A DNA stretch of 38,650 nucleotides from a virus, in the IMG/VR virus record IMGVR_UViG_3300047297_000194, positions 1-38,650 of that record, one strand, 5' to 3'. The notes beneath the pieces were generated by a model. The model did not search any database and had not been told where the DNA came from. It worked only from the letters and a program-made list of their open reading frames with translations. Made by a program: the position numbers and the translations under genes. Positions 33,498 through 38,650 of the stretch are shown one piece after another (position 1 is the first letter of the stretch; each line of letters opens with the position of its first letter).

Positions 33498-33802
33498 TTC
33501 GATAGGTTCCATTCTACTAAGCGCAACGTGCGCGGTGGCTCGCTGCGGACAGGCAGCGCAACGGTGTTCACGAACTTGATGCTGTGGGCGTACTCGATGG
33601 CGGCTGTCTGCTGTGCAGGCGTCATGGGGCCGTGCGTCCTGCCTGTGGCTAATATCGCGGCGCACAGGTTCTTAGACCCGAAGAAGGCGTCGGCGATGAT
33701 GTGGCGCATCTTCGGCTCAACGCCAATCGGCGATGTGTCTGGGCCGGTGGATGGCGTCTTGACCTTCTTGATGGTCGGCGAGATCTTGCGCTTCTTACGC
33801 AT
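33494..33802 (-). CDS. Basic hypothetical early protein
   Basis: 102 aa. The first 20 residues are strongly basic (MRKKRKISPTIKKVKT), suggesting nucleic-acid contact. The remainder includes IIADAFFGSKNLCAAILATG and PAQQTAAIEYAHSIKFVN. I do not recognise the family. The start overlaps the upstream stop and the gene overlaps the methyltransferase start by four bases. A role linked to the methyltransferase is possible only by position. Confidence 0.65.
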   Translation of the reverse strand: MRKKRKISPTIKKVKTPSTGPDTSPIGVEPKMRHIIADAFFGSKNLCAAILATGRTHGPMTPAQQTAAIEYAHSIKFVNTVALPVRSEPPRTLRLVEWNLSK

Positions 33803-34028
33803 CGAACAGCGCCACCACGAACTCTTCGACTGTAGGCTGGCCGTGCCACTCTTCGAAGCCGTCGGCGGTCTCGCCGCGATAGTCGTTCAGGCGGTCGGCC
33901 ATATACTCGTCGCGGATTGCCTCCATCTGCGCCTCGTGATCGAGCGAGAACTCGTCGTGCTCGTTTGCGTGTTCGATGACCTGCGGGAGCAGGGCTGCGA
34001 TGCGCTCGTCTTTGGTCCAGTTAATCAT
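33795..34028 (-). CDS. Hypothetical acidic protein behind promoter cassette D
   Basis: 77 aa from an internal ATG at 34028 with GAGG nine bases upstream in the cassette D leader. It begins MINWTKDERIAALLPQVIEH, continues ANEHDEFSLDHEAQMEAIRD and ends VEEFVVALFDA; acidic and helical. The sequence before the ATG is a copy of the ACCAACAAC leader, so this is probably a separate gene in the same frame as the DnaA-like domain. The family is not recognised. Translation as part of the longer 170-aa frame is the alternative. Confidence 0.65.
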   Translation of the reverse strand: MINWTKDERIAALLPQVIEHANEHDEFSLDHEAQMEAIRDEYMADRLNDYRGETADGFEEWHGQPTVEEFVVALFDA

Positions 34029-34307
34029 TTTGTCGTCCTCTTGTTGTTGGTCCAACGGCCTTACAAGCAGTTGGTTGCAGGTGTCAACAGGTTTATTTAA
34101 CGCGTGGACGATGGTCGTGTGGCAGCGGTTCATCAGCCTGCCGATCTCGGTGGTTGAGTAGCCTTTCTCCCTCAACATTATGATGCACAGGCGGCGCACA
34201 GCCACCAGACGCTTGAGCCGGGACGGGCCGAGGATGTCCTCAACGGTGTAGCCGTAGCGCTGTGCGATATTGTTGATGGCGGTGTGTATCTTCTGTCTCG
34301 GTGTCAC
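33795..34307 (-). CDS. DnaA domain-IV-like DNA-binding protein, open frame fused to downstream protein
   Basis: 170 aa from the GTG at 34307, whose GTGA overlaps the upstream stop. Residues 4-73 match the DnaA C-terminal domain: KIHTAINNIAQRYGYTVEDI, a basic loop LGPSRLKRLVAVRRLCII, GYSTTEIGRLMNRCHTTIVH. The last part corresponds to the DHTTV helix-turn-helix signature of DnaA, here CHTTI. The frame then continues without a stop through the promoter cassette D sequence (PVDTCNQLLVRPLDQQQEDD) into the 77-aa protein. The domain should bind DnaA-box-like DNA and could direct initiation or act as an anti-DnaA. Whether the cell makes the domain alone or the fusion cannot be told here. Confidence 0.72.
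   Translation of the reverse strand: MTPRQKIHTAINNIAQRYGYTVEDILGPSRLKRLVAVRRLCIIMLREKGYSTTEIGRLMNRCHTTIVHALNKPVDTCNQLLVRPLDQQQEDDKMINWTKDERIAALLPQVIEHANEHDEFSLDHEAQMEAIRDEYMADRLNDYRGETADGFEEWHGQPTVEEFVVALFDA
34043..34090 (-). promoter_or_regulatory. Promoter-leader cassette D, inside an open frame
   Basis: On the minus strand: TTGACA (34087-34082), the best -35 of the set, a possible -10 GTAAGG 17 bases on, then GGACCAACAAC, 36 nt from TTG to ACC. Unlike the other copies it has CCTG rather than GGGG before TTG. It lies within the DnaA-like reading frame. It heads the unit 34028 to 31603. Confidence 0.75.
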
Positions 34308-34372
34308 TGATCCCAATCCTTATTGTTTTTGAACATGTAGGCCAGAAGCCGGTCGATAGCGCGGCGTATCAA
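34304..34372 (-). CDS. Possible 22-aa peptide
   Basis: A TTG at 34372 overlaps the preceding stop (TTGA) and the frame runs 22 codons to TGA at 34304 (IRRAIDRLLAYMFKNNKDWD is most of it), overlapping the DnaA-like GTG by four bases. It fills the only gap in an otherwise end-to-end gene row. A non-ATG start and very short length make it uncertain. Confidence 0.3.
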   Translation of the reverse strand: MIRRAIDRLLAYMFKNNKDWDQ

Positions 34373-34494
34373 TCCCACCAGTCTTCCTCCATCTCTTTGC
34401 GATCCTCGGCGGTGAGCGGAGGTCGCGTTGCGAAGAGGTAGGCGGTGAGGGCCGCCAGCCCAAGGACCACAAAGAATAAAGGTGTGTCGCTCAT
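34369..34494 (-). CDS. 41-aa single-TM protein
   Basis: The ATG at 34494 overlaps the winged-helix gene's stop (ATGA). The product begins MSDTPLFFVVLGLAALTAYL, then FATRPPLTAEDRKEMEEDWW D: one membrane helix at the N-terminus, a basic-proline turn and an acidic helical tail. Tight coupling to its neighbours supports it. Likely a small inner-membrane protein acting early; function unknown. Confidence 0.6.
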   Translation of the reverse strand: MSDTPLFFVVLGLAALTAYLFATRPPLTAEDRKEMEEDWWD

Positions 34495-34808
34495 GTCGGT
34501 ACCACCTTGTGTTCACCCGCACGCATCACGCGTTGGCTGCGGCCAGATGGGCCGATGCGTTTGTCTGGGCCGCACGTGATGAAGCCCTTGCGCTCCAGTG
34601 CGGAAAAGCGGGCGGTCACGCTGGAATAGGGGAGGTGGGCGAACTTAGCCAACAAGTCGGCGGCTATGCAGCCTCCGGCTCCTGAAGCCGCGATGGCCTT
34701 GTGAACTATACGCTCTAAGTATGTGGTGTCCACGCTGTGCGCGGCCTCCGCGCTTGTGTCGGGATCTCCTGCCCGGTGCAGTTTGTGCGGGTCTGTTCCG
34801 TATGTCAT
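34491..34808 (-). CDS. Winged-helix DNA-binding protein
   Basis: 105 aa from the ATG at 34808, with TTGAGGT ten bases before it; the longer frame starts inside the upstream gene. The core RIVHKAIAASGAGGCIAADL then LAKFAHLPYSSVTARFSALE and RKGFITCGPDKRIGPSGRSQ is a winged helix: the SSVTARFSALERKG helix is the recognition helix and the G.S.R wing follows. Similar domains occur in phage replication and regulatory proteins. A role in early gene control or origin recognition is inferred. Confidence 0.75.
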   Translation of the reverse strand: MTYGTDPHKLHRAGDPDTSAEAAHSVDTTYLERIVHKAIAASGAGGCIAADLLAKFAHLPYSSVTARFSALERKGFITCGPDKRIGPSGRSQRVMRAGEHKVVPT

Positions 34809-34813
34809 GTCGT

Positions 34814-34999
34814 TTACCTCAATCTCGTGATGAATGTGACGCCGTCCACAGTGCGGCACTTGAATGCCTTGCCGTTGCGGATGCCGTACTGGCTGACGTT
34901 GCGCGACGTGCGCTTGGCTGCGCCCTTCTTGTCGGCTGGCATGGTTGCCACTTCGCCGATCTCAAGCGTGCCCATTGGGTAGATCATAGGTCTGGGCAT
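34814..34999 (-). CDS. Small basic hypothetical protein
   Basis: 61 aa. AAGGAG lies ten bases before the ATG, which overlaps the upstream stop (TAATG). A turn-rich start (MPRPMIYPMGTLEIGEVATM) leads to a basic segment (DKKGAAKRTSRNVSQYGIRN), then KAFKCRTVDGVTFITRLR. The basic helix followed by a beta hairpin resembles small phage DNA-binding proteins with an N-terminal beta start, but I cannot name a family. Confidence 0.62.
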   Translation of the reverse strand: MPRPMIYPMGTLEIGEVATMPADKKGAAKRTSRNVSQYGIRNGKAFKCRTVDGVTFITRLR

Positions 35000-35388
35000 T
35001 AGTTTTCTCCTTGTTGGACTTGGTAATCTTTGCGGTGCGCGCCAGCTTCAATGTCATCGGCGGCTTCCGCATAGATGTCGTCGTGGTGACCGCCTTGCGA
35101 CCGCAGCCACGCCACGATCGCGGCGCGCTCGGCCTCCACGCCGTCGTTATAGTGCACGGCAGACGTGCTGCCAGCGACGCGCGACTTCGCGCGCATCTTG
35201 GGCCTGTTCTTCTCATGCCATATCGGCCCGTACTTCTTTCTGTGGGCCTTCACGACATCAGGGTTCTGAGCCTTGTACCGTTGTGCTTTAATGCGTGAGC
35301 ATATGCGGCAGAATATCTGCCCTCGGTTGTTAACGGCGGTGTTCTCCGGCGTGTACTCGTGGCCGTGTACGCAGTGCGTCTTGGTCAT
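34999..35388 (-). CDS. Zinc-ribbon protein, HNH-associated type
   Basis: 129 aa. The N-terminus THCVHGHEYTPENTAVNNRG then FCRICSRI is a C-x2-GH...C-x2-C zinc-ribbon that usually precedes phage HNH nuclease domains. Here the following region (KAQRYKAQNPDVVKAHRKKY) lacks the HNH catalytic pattern and moves into a helical acidic tail (VAWLRSQGGHHDDIYAEAAD), so nuclease activity is doubtful. It may bind DNA or be a degenerate HNH derivative. GGTGGGAGC precedes the ATG and the gene overlaps its upstream neighbour by four bases. Confidence 0.7.
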   Translation of the reverse strand: MTKTHCVHGHEYTPENTAVNNRGQIFCRICSRIKAQRYKAQNPDVVKAHRKKYGPIWHEKNRPKMRAKSRVAGSTSAVHYNDGVEAERAAIVAWLRSQGGHHDDIYAEAADDIEAGAHRKDYQVQQGEN

Positions 35389-35657
35389 GCTCCCACCCTT
35401 TCCTGTTGCTGGGTGTACTGGATGGAGAGAGCCTCGTCGAGCAGCTCCTCGCGCAGCACGCGCAGCGCAGCCAGTCGACCGAAGTGGGTGATGCGGTCGG
35501 CGATGAGGCGCTCACGCTCGCACATGTAGTCGCGTCCGTTCGGCGTGACCTGCTTGAGCGCCTCAATGGCGTCCATCAGGTGGTCCATCGCCTCGCGGCG
35601 CGGATCGATGAGTTCGGCGGCGCTGGAGCCGTTGGGGTTGAGTGTTGGTCTGATCAT
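35385..35657 (-). CDS. Small helical hypothetical protein behind cassette E
   Basis: 90 aa, helical throughout (REAMDHLMDAIEALKQVTPN, then RERLIADRITHFGRLAALRV and LREELLDEALSIQYTQQQER). It follows the leader GAACTAAGGGATTACCGAC, which is identical to that of the 84-aa gene at 36401. No TM segment or recognised family. Confidence 0.68.
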   Translation of the reverse strand: MIRPTLNPNGSSAAELIDPRREAMDHLMDAIEALKQVTPNGRDYMCERERLIADRITHFGRLAALRVLREELLDEALSIQYTQQQERVGA

Positions 35658-35676
35658 GTCGGTAATCCCTTAGTTC

Positions 35677-35725
35677 GTTGTTGGTCCGATTATCCATAAA
35701 CACATTAGAGGGTATTGCAACCCCC
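35677..35725 (-). promoter_or_regulatory. Promoter-leader cassette E
   Basis: On the minus strand: GGGGG-TTGCAA (35720-35715), 35 nt to ACCAACAAC (35685-35677), with GGATAAT in between as the best -10 candidate. Upstream is AT-rich. The interior contains TTATCCATA on the plus strand (35690-35698), one base from a consensus DnaA box. Heads the unit 35657 to 33795. Confidence 0.75.
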
Positions 35726-35734
35726 TTATTGCAT

Positions 35735-35926
35735 TTATTTGATGCGCCACACGAGCAGCATGTTGTTCTCCCGCATGGTGCGCCAGCGCCATCCGTGGAC
35801 GTGGCTCTTGTTGAGCGAGTAGATGAGGCGGCGGGTGCGCATCATCTCCGGCGGTGACAGCTCGAACTCGCCGCAGCGGGCAAGCGGTATGGCTAAGATG
35901 CGGTCGTCAGTTGGTATGCGGATCAT
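35735..35926 (-). CDS. Small arginine/tryptophan-rich hypothetical protein
   Basis: 63 aa from the ATG at 35926, overlapping the upstream stop (ATGA) with AAAGG nine bases before. Begins MIRIPTDDRILAIPLARCGE and includes MRTRRLIYSLNKSHVHGWRW. The frame is open far upstream only because it shadows the neighbouring gene. The family is not recognised; it resembles other small basic early proteins of the window in size and charge. Confidence 0.6.
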   Translation of the reverse strand: MIRIPTDDRILAIPLARCGEFELSPPEMMRTRRLIYSLNKSHVHGWRWRTMRENNMLLVWRIK

Positions 35927-36123
35927 GCTGCTACCTTTCCGTTGATAATGGTGGTGACCTCGATGCCGTCGTCCACCCAGCGGTGGTCGAGGGTGCGGTA
36001 GGTGCCCTTGTCCATCTTGCTGAAGGCGATGGCCGCCTCGACAGCCATGTGCGCGTAACGGAAGGTGGCGACTAGCTCCCACTTGTGGGTGTCGGCGTCT
36101 CTTTGTTGGAGATCTATTTGCAT
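35923..36123 (-). CDS. Small hypothetical beta-rich protein
   Basis: 66 aa from the ATG at 36123 with AGGAG seven bases upstream; the longer frame runs into the upstream gene. Sequence MQIDLQQRDADTHKWELVAT, then RYAHMAVEAAIAFSKMDKGT and HRWVDDGIEVTTIINGKVAA. A beta-alpha-beta-beta layout is likely. No recognised family. Confidence 0.62.
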   Translation of the reverse strand: MQIDLQQRDADTHKWELVATFRYAHMAVEAAIAFSKMDKGTYRTLDHRWVDDGIEVTTIINGKVAA

Positions 36124-36146
36124 GATATGCTCCTGTGTTGCTGATA

Positions 36147-36401
36147 TTAAAAACGTACGCCGCGATTGCGGAACCAATCGGCGACAACCTTGTTGCCTTC
36201 GCCGCAAGCCAACAGATCACCAATGCTGGCCAGTGCCAGTGCGTTCCACTCTGCGCCGAAGTAATCATGGCCAGCGCGGCCTTGCTCGGCGAACGTATCG
36301 GAAGCGTTAGTCTCACCCGAACTGATCAGGCCTTCAACGGCCCAACGATTAGCGCGGCTCTTGATCTTGGCGGCTTGCTTGTAGAGGTCTGCAATGGTCA
36401 T
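36147..36401 (-). CDS. First gene of the leftward arm, hypothetical
   Basis: 84 aa. Helical basic start (MTIADLYKQAAKIKSRANRW), then VEGLISSGETNASDTFAEQG, and EWNALALASIGDLLACGEGN. No TM segment. It follows promoter cassette F with the site TAAGGGATTACCGAC, so it should be among the first phage genes expressed and could be a host-takeover protein. The family is not recognised. Confidence 0.68.
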   Translation of the reverse strand: MTIADLYKQAAKIKSRANRWAVEGLISSGETNASDTFAEQGRAGHDYFGAEWNALALASIGDLLACGEGNKVVADWFRNRGVRF

Positions 36402-36420
36402 GTCGGTAATCCCTTAGTTC

Positions 36421-36470
36421 GTTGTTGGTGTCACCAGCCTTAGACGATGTTTGAGGGTATGGTCAACCCC
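36421..36470 (-). promoter_or_regulatory. Promoter-leader cassette F
   Basis: On the minus strand: AGGGG-TTGACC (36466-36461), a possible -10 CTAAGG 17 bases on, then ACCAACAAC (36429-36421), 37 nt from TTG to ACC, preceded by an AT-rich block (AATTTTTTACGTGC) much like that of cassette B. This is the outermost copy and probably the first early promoter. Confidence 0.78.
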
Positions 36471-36605
36471 TGCACGTAAAAAATTACAAATAAATTTTTG
36501 GCGGTGTCTGCACCACGTGATTTGCCCTGCAATCAAAGCGTTTACACCATGTCCCACGAAGTCCCGTGGCGTCTAATGGTGCGCGGTGTATCCTGTACCA
36601 TCTGA

Positions 36606-36649
36606 CCCCAACCCACGGGGTATAGGTAGAACCTACCCGTGGTGTGGGG
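36606..36649. repeat. Long hairpin in the divergent region
   Basis: CCCCAACCCACGGG (36606-36619) pairs with CCCGTGGTGTGGGG (36636-36649) at 12 of 14 positions, and TAGGT (36623-36627) pairs with ACCTA (36631-36635) around a three-base loop. Together they form a nearly continuous 19-bp stem with a three-base bulge. It lacks a T tract on either side directly after the stem, so a terminator role is less likely than a structural or protein-binding one. Confidence 0.7.
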
Positions 36650-36768
36650 CAATGGGACACCCAAAAATTTTCGTGGGTGGTGCAGATCGAGATGGGTCAG
36701 TAAAAAGTCGAACACCACTCCGTACCATCACTCGCACCATCTGCTAATGGCGTGGTGCATATCGTATA

Positions 36769-36797
36769 TTGCGATCCGCATTGAACGTTGGTATTCC
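36769..36797 (+). promoter_or_regulatory. Candidate sigma70-type promoter for the terminase operon
   Basis: TTGCGA (36769-36774) and TATTCC (36792-36797) are spaced by exactly 17 bases and lie about 20 bases before the ATG at 36819. The -35 matches four of six consensus bases (TTGACA) and the -10 matches the first three (TATAAT). It is the best candidate upstream of the rightward genes. Confidence 0.4.
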
Positions 36798-36818
36798 TAA
36801 ATCACTAGGGGAATAGAA

Positions 36819-37109
36819 ATGACTGACAAAATGTACAAAGGAAAGAGACCTCGAACAGAGGGTTGGGTGCAAGTCGCCGTGATTGAGGGTGACGTGCGGT
36901 GGCTCATGTTCGTGAAGGACAACCCGAACAACGAATGGCTGACAGTGAAGCTCGCAGCGGATGGCCGGGTTCCGTTCAAGGCCAACTATTGGCTCGGCTG
37001 GAACGGGACGCGCTTTGCACAGCAGCAGGACGCGTTCGCGATCATGCAGCGCCGCCCTGAGTTACTTAGGGCAGTCGAGCGGCTGCTTGAAGGGTATAGT
37101 TTGCTGTAG
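36819..37109 (+). CDS. Hypothetical protein upstream of terminase
   Basis: 96 aa with AGGGGAA seven bases before the ATG. Beta-rich N-terminus (GWVQVAVIEGDVRWLMFVKD, then WLTVKLAADGRVPFKANYWL) and a helical end (AFAIMQRRPELLRAVERLLE). No enzyme motif. It is the first gene on the rightward side of the divergent region, 71 bp ahead of the terminase small subunit; that 71-bp gap shows no clear structure. The family is not recognised. Confidence 0.72.
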   Translation: MTDKMYKGKRPRTEGWVQVAVIEGDVRWLMFVKDNPNNEWLTVKLAADGRVPFKANYWLGWNGTRFAQQQDAFAIMQRRPELLRAVERLLEGYSLL

Positions 37110-37180
37110 CCACTTGCGCTACGCACTGGCCGGTGTTATTTGGGCGTCGTGACTGGTAGCACTGTGTAAACGAACGGAGC

Positions 37181-37639
37181 ATGCAGACGATGCCGTACCC
37201 GGCGAAGAAGACCGATAAGTTGGTGGCGGAGGTGCTTGAGCGCCTGTCGCTCGGTGAGACGTTGACGTCGATCAGCCGCGACTTGAAGTTCAGCACAGTG
37301 TCGTGGCAGCAGTGGGTCCGAGACGACAAAGCATTGTCGCTCGCACACGCAGAAGCCAGAGCCGCTGGCGGAGACGCCGTGGCCGACCACGTGCTTGAGA
37401 TTGTCGACGCAGAGCCTGAGCGCTTCGAAGGCAAAATCGACAGCGGCTCCATAGCATGGGCGCGCAACCGCGCAGAGTATCGCCTGAAGCTGCTCGGCTT
37501 CTGGCAGCCGTCGAAGTATGGCGCGAAGGACAACGAAAGCTCGAAGAAGGACGGCAAGGACGTTCCAGACATCGACACCGACGAGCTGATGCTGCGTCTC
37601 AGCGAGCGCCTGCTGGCAACGAAGCGCGACGCCGAATGA
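37181..37639 (+). CDS. terS: Terminase small subunit
   Basis: 152 aa from the ATG at 37181; an ATG at 37190 is better spaced from GGAG (37176-37179) and may be the true start. The N-terminal region VAEVLERLSLGETLTSISRD then FSTVSWQQWVRDDKALSLAH is the HTH of small terminases. RAAGGDAVADHVLEIVDAEP and GSIAWARNRAEYRLKLLGFW then PSKYG are typical of the oligomerisation domain in proteobacterial phages. It recognises the packaging site and recruits the large subunit. Two genes upstream of the large subunit, as expected. Confidence 0.9.
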   Translation: MQTMPYPAKKTDKLVAEVLERLSLGETLTSISRDLKFSTVSWQQWVRDDKALSLAHAEARAAGGDAVADHVLEIVDAEPERFEGKIDSGSIAWARNRAEYRLKLLGFWQPSKYGAKDNESSKKDGKDVPDIDTDELMLRLSERLLATKRDAE

Positions 37640-37821
37640 AGCTCGCCCTACTCGTCAACCCGTGGCGTCGCATCCGCGAGCTTGAGGCGGCCGCGCAGCA
37701 TCACGCGACGGAGAAGTACGCGCTCAACTATGCGCTGCATCAAGCCAATGAGCGTTACGACAAGATCCGCGCAGCCAACGCCGAACTGCGTAAGACACTG
37801 ACGCTCTACCGCAATGCTTGA
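37636..37821 (+). CDS. Small coiled-coil protein between terminase genes
   Basis: 61 aa from an ATG overlapping the small-subunit stop (ATGA). Begins MKLALLVNPWRRIRELEAAA and continues as one helix with heptad-like spacing (YALNYALHQANERYDKIRAA, then ELRKTLTLYRN). The N-terminus is weakly hydrophobic and basic, so peripheral membrane association is possible. Such small coiled-coil genes are common at this site in phages. It overlaps the large subunit by eight bases. Function unknown. Confidence 0.68.
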   Translation: MKLALLVNPWRRIRELEAAAQHHATEKYALNYALHQANERYDKIRAANAELRKTLTLYRNA

Positions 37822-38650
37822 CGATCTGACCATCGACCTGTCCCTCGTCCGGAAGCTCCCTCCGGAGAAGAAGGTGTACATCGACTGGCAGGCGCGCTGG
37901 TCGCAGACGGCGCGGCCGAACCAGATACCGCAGCCCGACTTCAGCGAGTACGGCTTCATGGCCGGTCGCGGCTTCGGCAAGACACGCATCGGTGCCGAGT
38001 GGCTCGGAGCTAAAGCCTTCGGCACGCGCAACACATACTGCGCCGTGATCGCGCCGACCTACGCCGACGTCAAGCACACGTGCTTCGAGGGTGAGAGCGG
38101 CCTGCTCAACGTCATACCCGAGGGGCTGATCAAGCGCTACAACAGCTCGGACCTTGTGCTCGAACTGAAGAGCGGCACGACGATACGCGGCTTCACGTCC
38201 GAGAAGCCTGCGCGTCTGCGCGGCCCGCAGCACGAGTTCATCTGGTGTGACGAGCTGGCCGCGTGGCAGAACGCCGAAGAGACATGGGACATGGCCATGA
38301 TGGGCCTGCGTCTGGGCCGCGCGCCGAAGGTGGTGTGGACGACAACGCCGCGCCCCGTCGAGCTGGTCCGCAAGCTCATCGTGCCGAAGGCTGGCCGCGT
38401 CGTGATCAGCGGCTCAACGTTCGACAACAAGGACAACCTGCCCGATCGCTTCTTCGAGCAGCTTGAGCAATACGAAGGCACGACCATTGGTCGGCAGGAA
38501 CTGTATGGCGAGCTGATTGACCCCGAAGAGAGCGGCGTCATCAAGCGGAGCTGGCTCAAGCTCTGGCCGTCAAAGAAACCGCTGCCCGCGTTCGACTGGA
38601 TCATCATGTCGCTCGACACCGCGTACACCGAGGCGACGCGCGACAAGAAG
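37814..38650 (+). CDS. terL: Terminase large subunit, 3' truncated by window edge
   Basis: 279 codons visible from the ATG at 37814, in frame to the last base. Motifs: EYGFMAGRGFGKTRIGAEWL (Walker A-like GRGFGKT, about residues 52-58), RLRGPQHEFIWCDELAAW (Walker B with the catalytic Glu), VVWTTTPRP (coupling motif) and IIMSLDTAYTEA (first acidic residue of the nuclease domain). This is a Terminase_6-type ATPase-nuclease that drives DNA packaging into the procapsid and cuts concatemers. The rest of the nuclease domain lies outside the window. It would normally be followed by portal and capsid genes. Confidence 0.95.
   Translation, partial: MLDDLTIDLSLVRKLPPEKKVYIDWQARWSQTARPNQIPQPDFSEYGFMAGRGFGKTRIGAEWLGAKAFGTRNTYCAVIAPTYADVKHTCFEGESGLLNVIPEGLIKRYNSSDLVLELKSGTTIRGFTSEKPARLRGPQHEFIWCDELAAWQNAEETWDMAMMGLRLGRAPKVVWTTTPRPVELVRKLIVPKAGRVVISGSTFDNKDNLPDRFFEQLEQYEGTTIGRQELYGELIDPEESGVIKRSWLKLWPSKKPLPAFDWIIMSLDTAYTEATRDKK

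Larger units (their letters stand above)
36472..36818. other. Divergent non-coding region with dense inverted and direct repeats; origin or control candidate
   Basis: No gene is seen in 36402-36818. After an AT-rich start (36478-36500) come: a nested stem CACCAT (36545-36550) with ATGGTG (36576-36581) around CCACG/CGTGG; a strong hairpin 36606-36649 (14-bp arms with two mismatches plus an inner TAGGT/ACCTA stem); GCACCA (36734-36739) with TGGTGC (36753-36758); and ATCG/CGAT at 36761-36775. Direct repeats: GTACCATC (36595, 36722), GCACCATCTG (36734), and CTAATGG (36573, 36744). The repeat density, AT-rich flank and position between divergent operons fit an origin or operator array. No consensus DnaA box is present. 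Confidence 0.55.

Noticed and set aside
34304-34522. 72-aa frame beginning at 34522
   Set aside because: Most of it overlaps the winged-helix gene's end and the better supported 41-aa TM frame; only its last 22 codons may be real.
34999-35030. Seventh copy of the ACCAACAAC leader
   Set aside because: CCAACAAGG occurs before the 34999 start, but it is part of the coding sequence of the preceding gene and there is no TTGNNN at the right distance.
34999-35388. HNH homing endonuclease
   Set aside because: The zinc-ribbon start fits, but the catalytic HNH residues are not present in what follows.
37110-37180. Possible tRNA or structured RNA before the terminase small subunit
   Set aside because: Short paired segments exist (GTAG/CTAC) but no cloverleaf or T-loop pattern can be formed.

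Overview
The window is one contiguous stretch of a tailed double-stranded DNA phage genome. It is most likely a short-tailed (podovirus-type) phage of an alphaproteobacterium. The phage assignment rests on a terminase small/large pair at the right end, a head-completion adaptor, a nozzle-like tail protein, a tail fibre, several very large glycine/alanine-rich virion proteins, a GH19 endolysin, and a complete phage replication arm. The alphaproteobacterial assignment is inference: it rests on a GapR/DUF2312 homologue, a DUF6378 protein and GC-rich codon use. I see no tape-measure protein, integrase, RNA polymerase, tRNA or CRISPR array. Portal, maturation protease and major capsid genes are not in the window; they probably lie outside it, between the truncated terminase gene (right edge) and the truncated first gene (left edge).

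Left arm, + strand, 1-19574. A truncated acidic protein is followed by a lysis block: a one-TM coiled-coil protein, a two-TM protein with an EF-hand-like tail, a GH19 endolysin and a small hydrophobic protein. A 9-bp hairpin separates this block from the tail block. The tail block holds the adaptor, a 903-aa repetitive tail fibre, an accessory structural protein, a nozzle-like protein and a small conserved protein. Then come large putative internal/ejected virion proteins of 819, 368, 243, 1190, 647 and 423 aa. Genes are packed with 1-4 bp overlaps. The last two virion genes share a near-identical ribosome-binding site and N-terminal module but carry unrelated bodies, one with a PcfJ-like domain.

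Right arm, - strand, 36401 down to 19537. About 30 early/replication genes run leftward and meet the late genes tail to tail with a 38-bp overlap. Recognisable products are a DnaA domain-IV-like protein, a cytosine DNA methyltransferase, a YdaS/Cro-like repressor, a PrimPol/PriCT/RecA-like primase-helicase, a DUF2800 nuclease, a DUF2815 probable SSB, a GapR homologue, a PD-(D/E)XK nuclease, a family A DNA polymerase, a VRR-NUC nuclease and an SNF2-type helicase. Much of this is the DUF2800-DUF2815-PolA-VRR-NUC-SNF2 replication cassette known from many siphophages, here in a podovirus-like structural background.

The most striking non-coding feature is a cassette found six times in the leftward arm: GGGG-TTGNNN, then a fixed 34-37 nt distance to ACCAACAAC, then a ribosome-binding site. 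It divides the arm into six probable transcription units and usually overlaps the stop codon of the preceding unit. One copy lies inside an open reading frame that joins the DnaA-like domain to a second protein. The divergent region 36402-36818 carries dense inverted repeats and short direct repeats and is the best origin or control-region candidate. Rightward from it run a small protein, terminase small subunit, a coiled-coil protein and the truncated terminase large subunit.
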